Source: JAHDCJ01 sp039028895 (GTDB taxonomy: Bacteria; Bacteroidota; Bacteroidia; Chitinophagales; Saprospiraceae). Taken from it: 64,000 nucleotides of DNA. This document shows positions 51,406 to 60,837 of this stretch, piece after piece. Position 1 is the first letter of the stretch, and the number at the start of each line of letters is the position of its first letter. The notes under the pieces were generated by a model, which was not told where the DNA came from, ran no database searches, and saw only the letters and a list, made by a program, of their open reading frames with translations. A program made the translations under genes and the position numbers. The stretch covers positions 83,196-147,195 of the forward strand of contig JBCCHF010000011.1 of the NCBI GenBank assembly GCA_039028895.1, given 5' to 3'.

Positions 51406-51413
51406 TATATTTG
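51406..51413 (+). promoter_or_regulatory. -7 element of the metal importer operon
   Basis: TATATTTG, a perfect TAnnTTTG match, 22 nt upstream of the repressor ATG and 4 nt after the palindrome. Confidence 0.6.
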
Positions 51414-51435
51414 TGCTATAAGCATTGTAATCGAT

Positions 51436-52098
51436 ATGATTTCCCAAACAGAAGAGAATTATTTAAAGGCAATTTTCAAATTGACAGGAGAGTCTGATGA
51501 TGCTGTAAGTACTAACCAGATTTCGGCGGAAATTCTGACTTCTGCTGCTTCAGTAACAGATATGATCAAGCGACTTTCTAAGAAAGGACTGATAAAGTAC
51601 GAGCGATATAAAGGCACAAGGCTATCCGATGAAGGCCGGAAAATAGCGACTTCGTTGATTCGTAAACATCGGTTGTGGGAAGTGTTCCTGGTCGAAAAAC
51701 TGGAGTTTACATGGGATGAAGTACATGATATAGCAGAACAGCTTGAACATATCAAGTCAGAGTTTCTTATAGAGCGTCTTGACCGATTTCTCGGTTTCCC
51801 GAAATTTGATCCACATGGAGACCCTATTCCTGACAAGGATGGCAATTTTGCCTATCGCAAGCAAGTTTCACTCGCTCAACTTGATGTCGGCGAATCCGGA
51901 GTTGTGGTTGGTGTTAATGAGCATTCGACTGCTTTTCTCAGGTTTCTCGATAGCCTGGCATTGGGCCTTGGAGCGGAAGTCCGGATACTGGAAACCTTCG
52001 AATATGACATGTCGATGAAAGTACTGGTGAATCAATCTAAAGAACAAGTGCTGTCAAGTAAAATCTCTCAAAACCTGTTTGTCATGCCAGGGGAGTGA
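51436..52098 (+). CDS. Metal-dependent transcriptional repressor, DtxR/MntR family
   Basis: A 220-residue protein with three parts. The winged-helix DNA-binding domain is at about 1-62 (ENYLKAIFKL, SAASVTDMIKRLSKKGLIKYE). The metal-binding/dimerisation domain is at about 63-140, with HRLWEVFL, DEVHDIAEQLEHI and FPKFDPHGDPIP, which contain the His/Glu ligands of the family. A C-terminal FeoA/SH3-like domain follows (about 145-220). It is first in an operon with an ABC importer and sits next to a palindrome, so autoregulated repression by Mn, Fe or Zn is likely. The metal cannot be told from sequence alone. Confidence 0.9.
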   Translation: MISQTEENYLKAIFKLTGESDDAVSTNQISAEILTSAASVTDMIKRLSKKGLIKYERYKGTRLSDEGRKIATSLIRKHRLWEVFLVEKLEFTWDEVHDIAEQLEHIKSEFLIERLDRFLGFPKFDPHGDPIPDKDGNFAYRKQVSLAQLDVGESGVVVGVNEHSTAFLRFLDSLALGLGAEVRILETFEYDMSMKVLVNQSKEQVLSSKISQNLFVMPGE

Positions 52099-52131
52099 TT
52101 AAGCCACTAGACCGTCAAAATTAAATGTTGT

Positions 52132-53130
52132 ATGAAAAAACTACTGATCTTAACCGCTATTTGCTGCTTGTTTGCAGCAAAGTCATTTTCACAGGAGATA
52201 CAAAAAATACGGATTGTCGCAACCGCATCAATGATAGCAGATATGGCCAAAAATATTGTTGGTGACAAGATGGAAGTGATGACCATTGTGCCCATTGGCG
52301 GCGACCCTCATACATATCGGCCAACTCCGGCTGATGCTAAATTGATCGTAAGCGCAAACTTGGTTTTGATGAATGGTCTGACTTTCGAAGGATGGCTGGA
52401 AGATCTTGTTAAAAATTCAGGGACAAAAGCACCTGTAGTAATGGTCACTGAAGGGATGGAATACATTAAAAGTACTGCCTACGACTCACCAGACCCACAC
52501 GCCTGGATGGATGTTCAAAAAGGGATTGAGTACGCCAATAATATTAAAAGAGCCGTCAGCAATCTAAACCCTAGTAATAAGAATGAATATCAAGCTAATT
52601 TCCTGAAGTATAAACAGGAATTAATGGAACTTGATGAATACATCCTGGAGGCTATTGCAACCATTTCTCAAGACAAAAGAATCCTGATTACTTCGCATGA
52701 CGCCTTCCAATATTATGGCCGCCGATATGATTTAAGACTCGAATCAGTTTTGGGAATCTCAACTGATGCTGATGTACAGACAGAGGATGTGATCCAATTA
52801 CAGAAAGTAATCAAAGAATCGAAAGTGCCTGCAGTGTTTGTCGAATCTACGGTTAACCCGAAATTGCTGGAACAACTAGCCAGAGATAATGGCATAATTA
52901 TCGGCGGCAAACTATTGTCTGATTCACTGGGCGATGAAGCATTTGGTGGCGAGACCTATATCAAGATGATGAAATACAACACAGATGTCATCGTAGCAGG
53001 ATTAACCGGGAAAACACAGGAAATTGCGGCTGAAGAAGGGGAGGCAGGAACTGAGAATATGGCTTTTACCATAGTCGTTGCAGGACTCTTTCTGGCCGGA
53101 TTCTTCTATATGTTCAGAAAAATGAAATAA
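52132..53130 (+). CDS. Mn/Zn ABC transporter substrate-binding protein with C-terminal membrane anchor
   Basis: A 332-residue cluster A-I binding protein. The signal peptide (LILTAICCLFAAKSFSQ) is followed by the TroA/PsaA-type ligand set: His in GGDPHTYRP, His in DPHAWMD, Glu in FVESTVNPK and Asp in KLLSDSLGD. His-His-Glu-Asp is common for Mn and Zn binders, and no His-rich loop of ZnuA is present. Unusually, instead of a lipobox the C-terminus carries a transmembrane helix (FTIVVAGLFLAGFFYMFRKMK), which would anchor the protein in the inner membrane with a short basic cytoplasmic tail. It is second in the operon. Confidence 0.88.
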   Translation: MKKLLILTAICCLFAAKSFSQEIQKIRIVATASMIADMAKNIVGDKMEVMTIVPIGGDPHTYRPTPADAKLIVSANLVLMNGLTFEGWLEDLVKNSGTKAPVVMVTEGMEYIKSTAYDSPDPHAWMDVQKGIEYANNIKRAVSNLNPSNKNEYQANFLKYKQELMELDEYILEAIATISQDKRILITSHDAFQYYGRRYDLRLESVLGISTDADVQTEDVIQLQKVIKESKVPAVFVESTVNPKLLEQLARDNGIIIGGKLLSDSLGDEAFGGETYIKMMKYNTDVIVAGLTGKTQEIAAEEGEAGTENMAFTIVVAGLFLAGFFYMFRKMK

Positions 53131-53160
53131 CCCACAAATAAACAACCCGGATCAAACAAA

Positions 53161-53907
53161 ATGCATCCAACAATTTCAATAAAAGGTCTGTCTGTTTCCT
53201 ATGATCGAAAAACGGTCTTGACGAATATCTATATCGATATCCTTCCGGGAAATCTATATGGTGTTTTAGGGCCGAATGGGGCAGGTAAGTCCACTTTATT
53301 CAAATCTATTCTTGGATTGATACCGATTAATGCTGGAACGATAAAAGTAGAAGGGGAGTCGATCACCCAAAAACGTAAGTCGGTAGTTTACATTCCTCAA
53401 AAAGGTGATATCGACTGGCAGTTCCCAGCAACGGTGATGGATGTAGTGCTTATGGGCCGTTATCCCCACAAGAAAATATTCGAAAGAATGAATGTCGAGG
53501 ATAAGGCCATTGCTATGAAAGCCCTTGAAGACATGGACATCGCCAAATTAGCCAAACGACAGATCGGAGAATTAAGTGGCGGACAGCAACAGCGTGTCTT
53601 CCTCGCTCGTGCCTTATGCCAGGGCGCAGAAGTCCTGTTGTTAGATGAGCCGCTTGTTGGGGTGGATGTAAAAACGGAAAAGAAGATCGTAGAAATGCTC
53701 AGGCAAATGGCTGAACAGGGAAAAACCCTGTTGGTCGTGCATCACGATCTGTCATCGGTCAACTCTTATTTTGACAAGGTTATCCTGTTAAACCAGCGCC
53801 TTGTAGCCTACGGTGATACTGAAGCCACGTTTACAGATGAAAATATTGCCAAAGCTTATGGTGGTCAATTGACCATTCTGCATAAAACACAAACCCTAAA
53901 GCAGTAG
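53161..53907 (+). CDS. Mn/Zn ABC transporter ATP-binding protein
   Basis: A 248-residue ATPase of the ZnuC/MntB/SitB type. Walker A GPNGAGKST, Q-loop in VYIPQKGDIDWQFP, signature LSGGQQQR, Walker B VLLLDEPLVGVD and switch His in LVVHHDLS are all intact. The IDWQFP segment after the Q-loop is typical of metal importers of this subfamily. It is followed 2 bp later by the fused permease gene. Confidence 0.93.
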   Translation: MHPTISIKGLSVSYDRKTVLTNIYIDILPGNLYGVLGPNGAGKSTLFKSILGLIPINAGTIKVEGESITQKRKSVVYIPQKGDIDWQFPATVMDVVLMGRYPHKKIFERMNVEDKAIAMKALEDMDIAKLAKRQIGELSGGQQQRVFLARALCQGAEVLLLDEPLVGVDVKTEKKIVEMLRQMAEQGKTLLVVHHDLSSVNSYFDKVILLNQRLVAYGDTEATFTDENIAKAYGGQLTILHKTQTLKQ

Positions 53908-53909
53908 TA

Positions 53910-55403
53910 ATGACAGAGTTGTTTGAACTGTTTACATACGATTTTGGAATCAGGGCTTTATGGGCGTCCGTAATGGTGGGACTCATGTGTGGCGTTTTAG
54001 GCTGTTTCATTGTACTGCGAAATATGGCGCTCATTGGAGATGCATTATCCCATGCAGTATTGCCAGGAGTGGTTGTTGGTTTCGTTATAGCAGGCACAGG
54101 TGTTATGGCCATTTTTACAGGAGCTGTTGTAGCGGGGTTAATTGCTGCTATTCTCATTACCTGGATACAGCATAATGCCAAGACCAAATCAGATGCTGCA
54201 ATCGGCATTGTGTTCACCGCAATGTTTTCGATAGGGGTAATTGCCATTTCGAAAGTTAGTCGTAAAGGAGGGCACCTTGACCTTGATCATTTCCTTTTCG
54301 GGAATGTACTAGGACTTAGCAATGCCGACCTTTATCTCACAGGTTTCATTACCGTTTATGTTTTGTTAAGTGTCGTCGTTTTCTACCGCTACTTGTTTGC
54401 AACGACCTTCCAACCGATTATTGCTGAGACTATGGGCATTTCAGTCAAAGCTGTGCATTATTACCTGATGTTGTTGCTTGCATTTGCTATAGTCGTCTCT
54501 TTGCAGTCTGTTGGGGTAATTCTTGTAGTAGCCATGCTGATCACCCCTGCCTCAACTGCTTTGTTGTTGACGAATAACTTAAAGAAAATGCTAGTCATCT
54601 CAGCACTTGTTGGGGTTCTGGCTTCTGTGTCTGGCTTGTTAGTGACCAATTTCTATAATACAACGCCGGGTCCTGCCATGGCGATTATGGCTACGTTCTT
54701 TTATCTGGTGGCTGTTTTCTTTGCACCGGAAAAAGGATTGGTATTCAGGTATTGGTACAAAAGGCAGGCAAAGTGGAAGATCCAGGTTGAAGATACGCTC
54801 AAACAAAGTTTAAAACTGCAGCAAGGGGGAAGACTATCTTTCCCAAACTTGTTGGAAAGGTTAGAATTTGGAAAAGTTCGGCTCAAAGAAATTCTGCGCT
54901 CCCTTTCCCGAAAAGGATTGGTAGAATATAATACTTCAAACCTGGTGCTGACAGAAGCAGGTGCAGGTAATGCCAATAAGTTAGTCAGGGCACACCGACT
55001 TTGGGAAACCTACCTCGTTGAGCAAATGGGACTCAATGCCGAACAAATTCATGAAGACGCTGAAAAGTATGAGCACATTCTAACTGAAGAATTGCTGGAT
55101 GAGATGGACGCGAGCCTAGGTTTCCCCAAAACTGACCCACACGGTTCTCCCATTCCCCGTAAGGGAAAATTCCCTGAAAATCCATTGAGCACTTTGTCCG
55201 TTGGAGAAGTTGCCACAATAGCTACAGATCAAATCGATGACAACCTGATCACCAAACTTTGGCAATTGGGACTTACGCCGGAAAAGTCCTTCAAAATGTC
55301 AAATAAAAACAATGGCACCCTCGAAATCATTCTCGAAAACTCGACGATCAAACTCCCTGTAGAGCTTGCCAATAAAATTAATATCTACCGCGAACAGGAT
55401 TAA
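53910..55403 (+). CDS. Mn/Zn ABC permease fused to a DtxR-like regulatory domain
   Basis: A 497-residue fusion. Residues about 1-275 are an ABC-3 type metal permease with eight to nine helices and the motifs NMALIGDALSHAVLPGVVVG and ITPASTALLL. After a basic linker (RYWYKRQAKWK), residues about 290-497 repeat the whole DtxR/MntR plan: a winged helix (GRLSFPNLLERLEFGKVRLKEILRSLSRKGL), a metal-site domain with HRLWETYLVEQ, HEDAEKYEHI and FPKTDPHGSPIP, and a FeoA-like end. The C-terminal part lies in the cytoplasm. It might sense metal and gate transport; whether it binds DNA is open. Confidence 0.92.
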   Translation: MTELFELFTYDFGIRALWASVMVGLMCGVLGCFIVLRNMALIGDALSHAVLPGVVVGFVIAGTGVMAIFTGAVVAGLIAAILITWIQHNAKTKSDAAIGIVFTAMFSIGVIAISKVSRKGGHLDLDHFLFGNVLGLSNADLYLTGFITVYVLLSVVVFYRYLFATTFQPIIAETMGISVKAVHYYLMLLLAFAIVVSLQSVGVILVVAMLITPASTALLLTNNLKKMLVISALVGVLASVSGLLVTNFYNTTPGPAMAIMATFFYLVAVFFAPEKGLVFRYWYKRQAKWKIQVEDTLKQSLKLQQGGRLSFPNLLERLEFGKVRLKEILRSLSRKGLVEYNTSNLVLTEAGAGNANKLVRAHRLWETYLVEQMGLNAEQIHEDAEKYEHILTEELLDEMDASLGFPKTDPHGSPIPRKGKFPENPLSTLSVGEVATIATDQIDDNLITKLWQLGLTPEKSFKMSNKNNGTLEIILENSTIKLPVELANKINIYREQD

Positions 55404-55429
55404 CAAAAGCATCTTAACGCTCAAACAAA

Positions 55430-55449
55430 AAACCACCCGAAGGTGGTTT
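55430..55449. terminator. Bidirectional hairpin terminator
   Basis: AAACCACC-CGAA-GGTGGTTT, 8-bp stem with a tetraloop. On the minus strand it continues into a T-tract, so it mainly ends the minus-strand outer-membrane protein gene; it also follows the permease stop by 26 nt. Confidence 0.8.
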
Positions 55450-55510
55450 CTAAATTATTTATTTCAAAAAGAATAATCCTGCAAAATCCTTGAATCCTGC
55501 TTTATCCCGG

Positions 55511-56119
55511 CTACCATTTGTAACCAAATGCGATGCTTGGGAACCATGGAATAAACGTGAAACCATTGTCAAAATCACCAAAGATTGGATTGATACCGGC
55601 TCTGAACGAAAATCCGCTGTCAGCAGGTTGTAAACGATAGCCAAAGGTCATGGTACCGATAACAGTTGTATTGGAAACAGAATCATCAAATAAGTCAACA
55701 TTGCCAGTGAAAATGGTAGCACCACCACCAATCTCAAAGAAGTGTTTATCGTCTCCTAAAAGGTAGTTGACCTGAATCGGTACAGTTAAAAAACCGTCAC
55801 CTTCCACGACAAATCCTCCAAAACCGGCGCGGATACCAGCACCCTTGTTACTTTTTGAAAAACGCGTGTCATAGTTGAAAGTAACGAGTATGCTCGGCCC
55901 GCCAAGTTCAACGAAAAATAACTGGGCTCGCTTGGCAACATCCTCATCAATGCCAAAGTTTTTCAGGTTCTCAGAAGGCACTTCAGTGAACAATGTGCCA
56001 GGATTTTCGTCAAGCAGATGTTTGCCCATTTGAGCATTTGAAGTTGATAGAGAAAGTGCGAAAACAAAGAGTAGAGAGAGTGAGAAAACCAGGTTAAGTT
56101 TTTTTAAGGAAGCTTTCAT
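55511..56119 (-). CDS. Predicted outer membrane beta-barrel protein
   Basis: About 202 residues from the ATG at 56119 (an ATG 9 bp further upstream is equivalent). The signal peptide is LNLVFSLSLLFVFALSLSTSNAQ. The mature part has amphipathic strands ending in aromatic residues, for example PSILVTFNYDTRF, GFGGFVVEGDGFLTVPIQVNYLLG, HFFEIGGGATIF and the final FPSIAFGYKW, ending with a C-terminal aromatic as in barrels. No specific family recognised. Monocistronic between two spacers. Confidence 0.65.
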   Translation of the reverse strand: MKASLKKLNLVFSLSLLFVFALSLSTSNAQMGKHLLDENPGTLFTEVPSENLKNFGIDEDVAKRAQLFFVELGGPSILVTFNYDTRFSKSNKGAGIRAGFGGFVVEGDGFLTVPIQVNYLLGDDKHFFEIGGGATIFTGNVDLFDDSVSNTTVIGTMTFGYRLQPADSGFSFRAGINPIFGDFDNGFTFIPWFPSIAFGYKW

Positions 56120-56222
56120 GATAATCAAAACTTTTAAGTGTAATTAGAATTAAGGTGTTTGTAATTCTAAGACAGGCAATCATGAAAACACACGTATTTC
56201 TGAAATGAAATTTTTTAATTTT

Positions 56223-57092
56223 TTAAAACCTGATAACCGTCGAAATCTGGTTGTAACCCCCGAAAATACCGAGCCCGCCGTCGATATTTGTTTTGACTTG
56301 AATGGGCTCAGAAAAAGTGATATCTAGGCTTACGGCGGTACTCGCTTCATAGGATTTGAGATAGTCATAGAGGGCTTTACTAGCAGAAAAAATCCTAACC
56401 TGAACCGTCGAACTACCAATATTGAAGCCAGGCCTGATTCGAAGAGAAATGACATAGCTATCACCGTTAAAATTCCTGTCGGGCAGATAAACTCTCTGGA
56501 ATGGCTGGTCAAGATTTCCTATTTCCCGGTTTTCACTGTTTGGATCGATAGCATATTGCAATAATGGCGAATAAAAAAGATCTGCACCACTATTATTAAC
56601 CAGGTAGGTTTCAAAGAAATAATAATTATCCTCATCACCATTATCATTAATTTGGACATCTACATTATAAATGAAACTATTAAGAAAAATGCCCCTTGAG
56701 GTATCCGTGACCGCAATAATAAAGTCTTCTGGCACATAGCTTTGGGAAGACGCATTCGGGAAACCGGGAGCTTGTACGTCTAGGGTGTATTGTTGACCAA
56801 CTTCAGGCCTTGAGGAGGTAGAAAGATAATAGCCATCAGCAGAATAATCCAGGATTTCGGATTGGCCGGTTATTTCATTGCGGATGACCACATTGGCATT
56901 TTCTACCCATGGCGCATTAAGCGGGTCAGTAATTCTGGCATTCTCACTCACATGGATCTGCCAGGTGGTGTCTGGGCCAAATCGGGTGTTTACAACCAGC
57001 TTAGGTTCAAAAGGACCAAACTCGGGAACAATCTCTTTCACGCATGAGCTGAAACACAAACCAATAACACCAAGAAACAATAGAATGCGCAT
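56223..57092 (-). CDS. DUF4249 domain-containing lipoprotein
   Basis: A 289-residue protein with a lipoprotein signal (LFLGVIGLCFSSC, Cys16). The body matches the DUF4249 pattern: KLVVNTRFGPDTTWQIHVSENARI, WVENANVVIRNE, DGYYLSTSSRPEVGQQYTLDVQAPGF. Such proteins are regularly encoded directly behind a TonB-dependent receptor with an STN domain, as here (2-bp gap), and are thought to be outer-membrane accessory lipoproteins of that receptor. The ligand is unknown. Confidence 0.85.
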   Translation of the reverse strand: MRILLFLGVIGLCFSSCVKEIVPEFGPFEPKLVVNTRFGPDTTWQIHVSENARITDPLNAPWVENANVVIRNEITGQSEILDYSADGYYLSTSSRPEVGQQYTLDVQAPGFPNASSQSYVPEDFIIAVTDTSRGIFLNSFIYNVDVQINDNGDEDNYYFFETYLVNNSGADLFYSPLLQYAIDPNSENREIGNLDQPFQRVYLPDRNFNGDSYVISLRIRPGFNIGSSTVQVRIFSASKALYDYLKSYEASTAVSLDITFSEPIQVKTNIDGGLGIFGGYNQISTVIRF

Positions 57093-57094
57093 AC

Positions 57095-59725
57095 CTAAAA
57101 ATTGAACCTGTAATTAAAGTATGGAAGGAAAAAACCAAGAAGACTCTGAGAAGCAAATCGGCCTCCGGAAATCGATGTTTCAGCGTAAAAAGTGTAAACG
57201 TTATTTCTTGAATAAGCATTATAGATGCCTATTTTCCAGGTTCTTAGACCTCTTTTTTTCTTTTTTAGAAATGAAGCTGACAAGTCGAGCCTGTGATAAG
57301 GAGGCAGCTGGAAATTATTTCTGAATGCAATATTGTTTATTGGTTCCTGAGTACTCGAAAACGTTCCGGATTCCACATTTTCAAGAGAAAGAAAATGTTC
57401 TTCCGGGATGGTCACCCAGTCGCCGCTACCATATACCCACACAGCTCCAAGAGAGATTTTTGGTCCAGCTTTCCAGTTAAGTGCCAGGCTGATATCATGA
57501 CGTCGGTCAAAGCGGAAAGGGAACTCTCTACCTTCGTTAATAGCTTCGAAAGTTCGATCCGATCTCGCTAGCGTATAGGCCAGCCAGCCGGTTAATCGGC
57601 CCGTTTTCTTTTCAATAAGGATCTCAGCACCATAGCTTTTTCCTTTCCCGGTAGTTACCTTGTTTTCCCAATTGTCATTGGCACCAAAAAACGATTCATT
57701 TTCCTGGTAATCCAGCAAGTTGACATAGTTTTTCCAGAAGAGGTCAGTCGTCAGGTAATAGCCTTTTCCTAAACCTAATGAAAACCCGGCTGAAAATTGA
57801 TTAGAATGATTGGGCTTAACCTGCGCTGTACTCGGCACCCAAAAATCAGCAGGCAATCCAAAGTCAGGGCTTGTCAGCAAGTGAATAAATTGCGACATGC
57901 GTGAATAAGTTGCTTTTATGCTGAAATTCCTGCTAAAGATATACTGTGCCGAAAGCCTGGGTTGCCCTGAGAAATAATGTTGCCGTTCCACTAAAATACC
58001 GGCAAGATGAATACCTGCCACTACCAATAGCTTTGGACTAATTTGCCACTCATCTTCTATGTATGCAAAGTATTCGTGTGACTCCACTTGCAAAGCATTA
58101 GAAATGCTGGTATCAGCCACAGCAGCGACCTTCTCAACAGTAAATACATCACCCGGGGTGAAATTATGCCAGGTGTATCCACCACCAAATTTTATGGTAT
58201 GCTTATCATTTGGCAAAAAGTCGAAATCTGCCTTAATGCCATAATCCCAGATTCTTGATATCCCTTCATTCTCTATCTCATAAGGCAGAAAGTCAGGTTC
58301 TTCGGAAGCTGATGCGTAGGCATTGGATAAAGTAAATCGATAATTGCTAAGTGTTATGGTGGTATTACTAAATAACTTTGGACTGACTACCTTATTCCAC
58401 CTGAGTGCTGCAATACGATTCCCCCATCCACCTTCACTTGAAAATACAGTTTCCCCAAAAAAACGGGAATCGATCGTGTAGTTGTAAGCATTCTTTGTCC
58501 TGAAGTTGTCCAGGCCATTATAAATGCTGAAATACAAATGATTGCCCGAGGCAATCTTGTGATTGATCTTTACATTGATATCCGCAAAATGGTATCGGGC
58601 CTGAACGTCTGAGTCAGATATGCCATCAATAATAGGACTTATCAAAAGATCAAGAAAGGTTCTTCTGCCGTGAAGGATAAAAGATGTTTTCTCTTTTTTC
58701 AAAGGCCCTTCAATATACATACTCCCTGCTAGAGGACTAATAGAAATACCGCCATGAAAGCTTTTTCGATTACCCTCTCGCATCCTGACATCCAGCACCG
58801 ATGACAGCCTGCCGCCATAGCGCGAAGGGAAGCCGCCTTTTGAGACTTCAGCCTTGTTGATTGCATCTGGATTGAAGATGGAGAAAAACCCGAAGAGATG
58901 GCTCGTATTGTAAACAGGCACTCCATCAAGGAGAATCAGGTTTTGACCGGAGTCGCCTCCTCTTACATTAAGGCGAGTATTGCCTTCTCGTCCACTTTGG
59001 ATGCCCGGGTAAAGCTGGAGTATTTTTAATAGGTCCTGCTCGCCAAGTAGGGAGGGTAACTGTTCAATTTGCTCCATAAAAACCTCGTGGCTTCCAGCTT
59101 CAGGAAGGTCAGAAAGGGATTCCTTTAATTCTGTAGAATCCGCAATTACTGTGATGGCACTAAGTGTGGTGCCGGGTTGTAAAGTGATCTGCTTGTCGAT
59201 ATCCTGGACGAGGTCGACCGTATCTGAAAATAGCTTGTACCCCGTATAGGATGATTGAACGACATAACTGTTTTCCGGAAGGGTCAGGCTGAAAAAACCG
59301 TACTCATTAGTGGTTGTGCCTCTGAATTGACGAGTTTCGTATACGTTAGCCCCAATTAAAGCTTCCCCACTGGTTCGATCTGTAACATAACCGCTCAGTG
59401 TGTACCGCAATACCCGGGTTCTGAATAAAACGATCTGGTCAGAACGATATTCAAAACCAATGCCATGATCAGTAAATAAAAGCGTTAATGCTTCGTCAAT
59501 CGGGACAGTGTCCCAATCTGCTGAAAAAGACTTCCTGAGGGGGATTTCCTTTTTGTTATAAGCAAACCGTATTGAAATCTGTTCCTCAATAGAAGTAAGA
59601 ATTTCTACCAGTGGCGTATTGGGAAATTGTCCACTAACTGTTTGGTTGAGCACAGGTTGACCATACAGCACAATGGGTGCTGCCCAACAAAATAAAAACA
59701 GGAAAATGCTTAGGGGCCGGCTCAA
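57095..59725 (-). CDS. TonB-dependent receptor with STN signalling and carboxypeptidase-regulatory-like domains
   Basis: An 876-residue outer-membrane receptor. After the signal peptide (IFLFLFCWAAPIVLYG) come an STN (secretin/TonB short N-terminal) domain at about 30-100 (IRFAYNKKEIPL, IDEALTLLF), a carboxypeptidase-regulatory-like beta domain at about 107-190 (SGYVTDRTSGEALIGANV), a plug (LNVRGGDSGQNLILLDGVPVYN) and a 22-strand-type barrel ending in FFLPYFNYRFNF. The STN domain normally contacts a FecR-type protein, and a FecR/sigma pair lies directly upstream, so ligand-induced signalling is likely. The ligand is unknown. Confidence 0.92.
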   Translation of the reverse strand: MSRPLSIFLFLFCWAAPIVLYGQPVLNQTVSGQFPNTPLVEILTSIEEQISIRFAYNKKEIPLRKSFSADWDTVPIDEALTLLFTDHGIGFEYRSDQIVLFRTRVLRYTLSGYVTDRTSGEALIGANVYETRQFRGTTTNEYGFFSLTLPENSYVVQSSYTGYKLFSDTVDLVQDIDKQITLQPGTTLSAITVIADSTELKESLSDLPEAGSHEVFMEQIEQLPSLLGEQDLLKILQLYPGIQSGREGNTRLNVRGGDSGQNLILLDGVPVYNTSHLFGFFSIFNPDAINKAEVSKGGFPSRYGGRLSSVLDVRMREGNRKSFHGGISISPLAGSMYIEGPLKKEKTSFILHGRRTFLDLLISPIIDGISDSDVQARYHFADINVKINHKIASGNHLYFSIYNGLDNFRTKNAYNYTIDSRFFGETVFSSEGGWGNRIAALRWNKVVSPKLFSNTTITLSNYRFTLSNAYASASEEPDFLPYEIENEGISRIWDYGIKADFDFLPNDKHTIKFGGGYTWHNFTPGDVFTVEKVAAVADTSISNALQVESHEYFAYIEDEWQISPKLLVVAGIHLAGILVERQHYFSGQPRLSAQYIFSRNFSIKATYSRMSQFIHLLTSPDFGLPADFWVPSTAQVKPNHSNQFSAGFSLGLGKGYYLTTDLFWKNYVNLLDYQENESFFGANDNWENKVTTGKGKSYGAEILIEKKTGRLTGWLAYTLARSDRTFEAINEGREFPFRFDRRHDISLALNWKAGPKISLGAVWVYGSGDWVTIPEEHFLSLENVESGTFSSTQEPINNIAFRNNFQLPPYHRLDLSASFLKKKKRGLRTWKIGIYNAYSRNNVYTFYAETSISGGRFASQSLLGFFLPYFNYRFNF

Positions 59726-59815
59726 AAAATGGCAGATTTATATCCGGCGTAAATATAAGAGCTTGTTCGGAAACAAATGTTAAGAAATAAAAAGAAGACC
59801 AGTGAGCCAATCTCT

Positions 59816-60793
59816 CTATTCTTCCAACTTTACCAGCACATAGGCATTGTTAAAAATTTTGACCTTTAGTCCACACATTAAGGCAATAGTTTCAACCATC
59901 GAAACTACTGGTTCATGCTCAAATTCTGCTTTGAGCGGACAGTCAGCTTGTAACCCAGCATCTAAACGAACTGGTTTTTCAGAAATATTGGAAATTTGAT
60001 CTAGAGCGTCGGTAATTGAAGTGCCATCGAATGTAAATTTACCGGTTTTCCAAGCCAGGAAATTCGGGTTTTCGTTAGTGTTACTGCTTACCTGGTCGCC
60101 CATATGAATACCTGTCATGCCTGGGGTAAGTACAACGGTACTATTAACATTATCGGCATCAGAAAGCTGAACTTTTCCGGTGGCAACCGTTACTTCCGTG
60201 GAATTGGTGCCGATTTTTACGTTAAACGAAGTACCCAGTACCCTCACACGACTTTCAGCCGTACTAATTACGAAAGGTTTGGCTTCGTCTTTAGCAACAT
60301 CAAAAAAGGCTTCTCCTGTGAGGGTTACCGTTCGCTCTGCTCCGGAAAATGCCGAAGGATAGTCTAAGGTAGCACCTTCGTTTAACCAGACTTTCGTCCC
60401 GTCACTAAGTACTATTTCCTGAATGCCGCCTGTTGAATTAAGGTTGAGATAAGCGAAATAGGAAACAAGAACCAAGGCTATTCCGGCGGCAATACTAGCA
60501 ACCCATCTTAGCGGGCGGATCTTTCCGGAAACGCTCTCGTTTTGGTCAGCGAGACTGGCGTGGAGTGTAAAGTTTTTCTGCATCAGGGCCCAGTCGGCAT
60601 CAACATCTAATTTTTCAAAAACAGAAGCCTCTTCGGCACCTGTCCAGAGGGCTTTTACTTCATCAAACGATGCTTTATTATCAGTATTAGCTTGTAACCA
60701 CGCCTCCAGTTGCTGATCTTCTTGTTGGGAAGTCGAGCCATCTAAGTGTTTGATAATCAAACTGTATTGTTCGTCGGTTAACTCAGGGTACAT
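59816..60793 (-). CDS. FecR family anti-sigma/sigma regulator
   Basis: A 325-residue protein: cytoplasmic N-terminal region (about 1-90, with LDGSTSQQEDQQLEAWLQ), one transmembrane helix (about 95-118, WVASIAAGIALVLVSYFAYL), a periplasmic FecR domain (IVLSDGTKVWLNEGATLDYPSAF, TGEAFFDVAKDEAKPFVI, VLGTSFNV) and a C-terminal DUF4974 domain (FTFDGTSITDALDQISN). It transmits the receptor signal to the upstream ECF sigma factor. It lies 44 bp downstream of that gene and 90 bp upstream of the receptor gene. Confidence 0.93.
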   Translation of the reverse strand: MYPELTDEQYSLIIKHLDGSTSQQEDQQLEAWLQANTDNKASFDEVKALWTGAEEASVFEKLDVDADWALMQKNFTLHASLADQNESVSGKIRPLRWVASIAAGIALVLVSYFAYLNLNSTGGIQEIVLSDGTKVWLNEGATLDYPSAFSGAERTVTLTGEAFFDVAKDEAKPFVISTAESRVRVLGTSFNVKIGTNSTEVTVATGKVQLSDADNVNSTVVLTPGMTGIHMGDQVSSNTNENPNFLAWKTGKFTFDGTSITDALDQISNISEKPVRLDAGLQADCPLKAEFEHEPVVSMVETIALMCGLKVKIFNNAYVLVKLEE

Positions 60794-60837
60794 GGTTCAA
60801 TTGGTATGTTGGGTCTTTTCTCCTAACTAATGACAGC

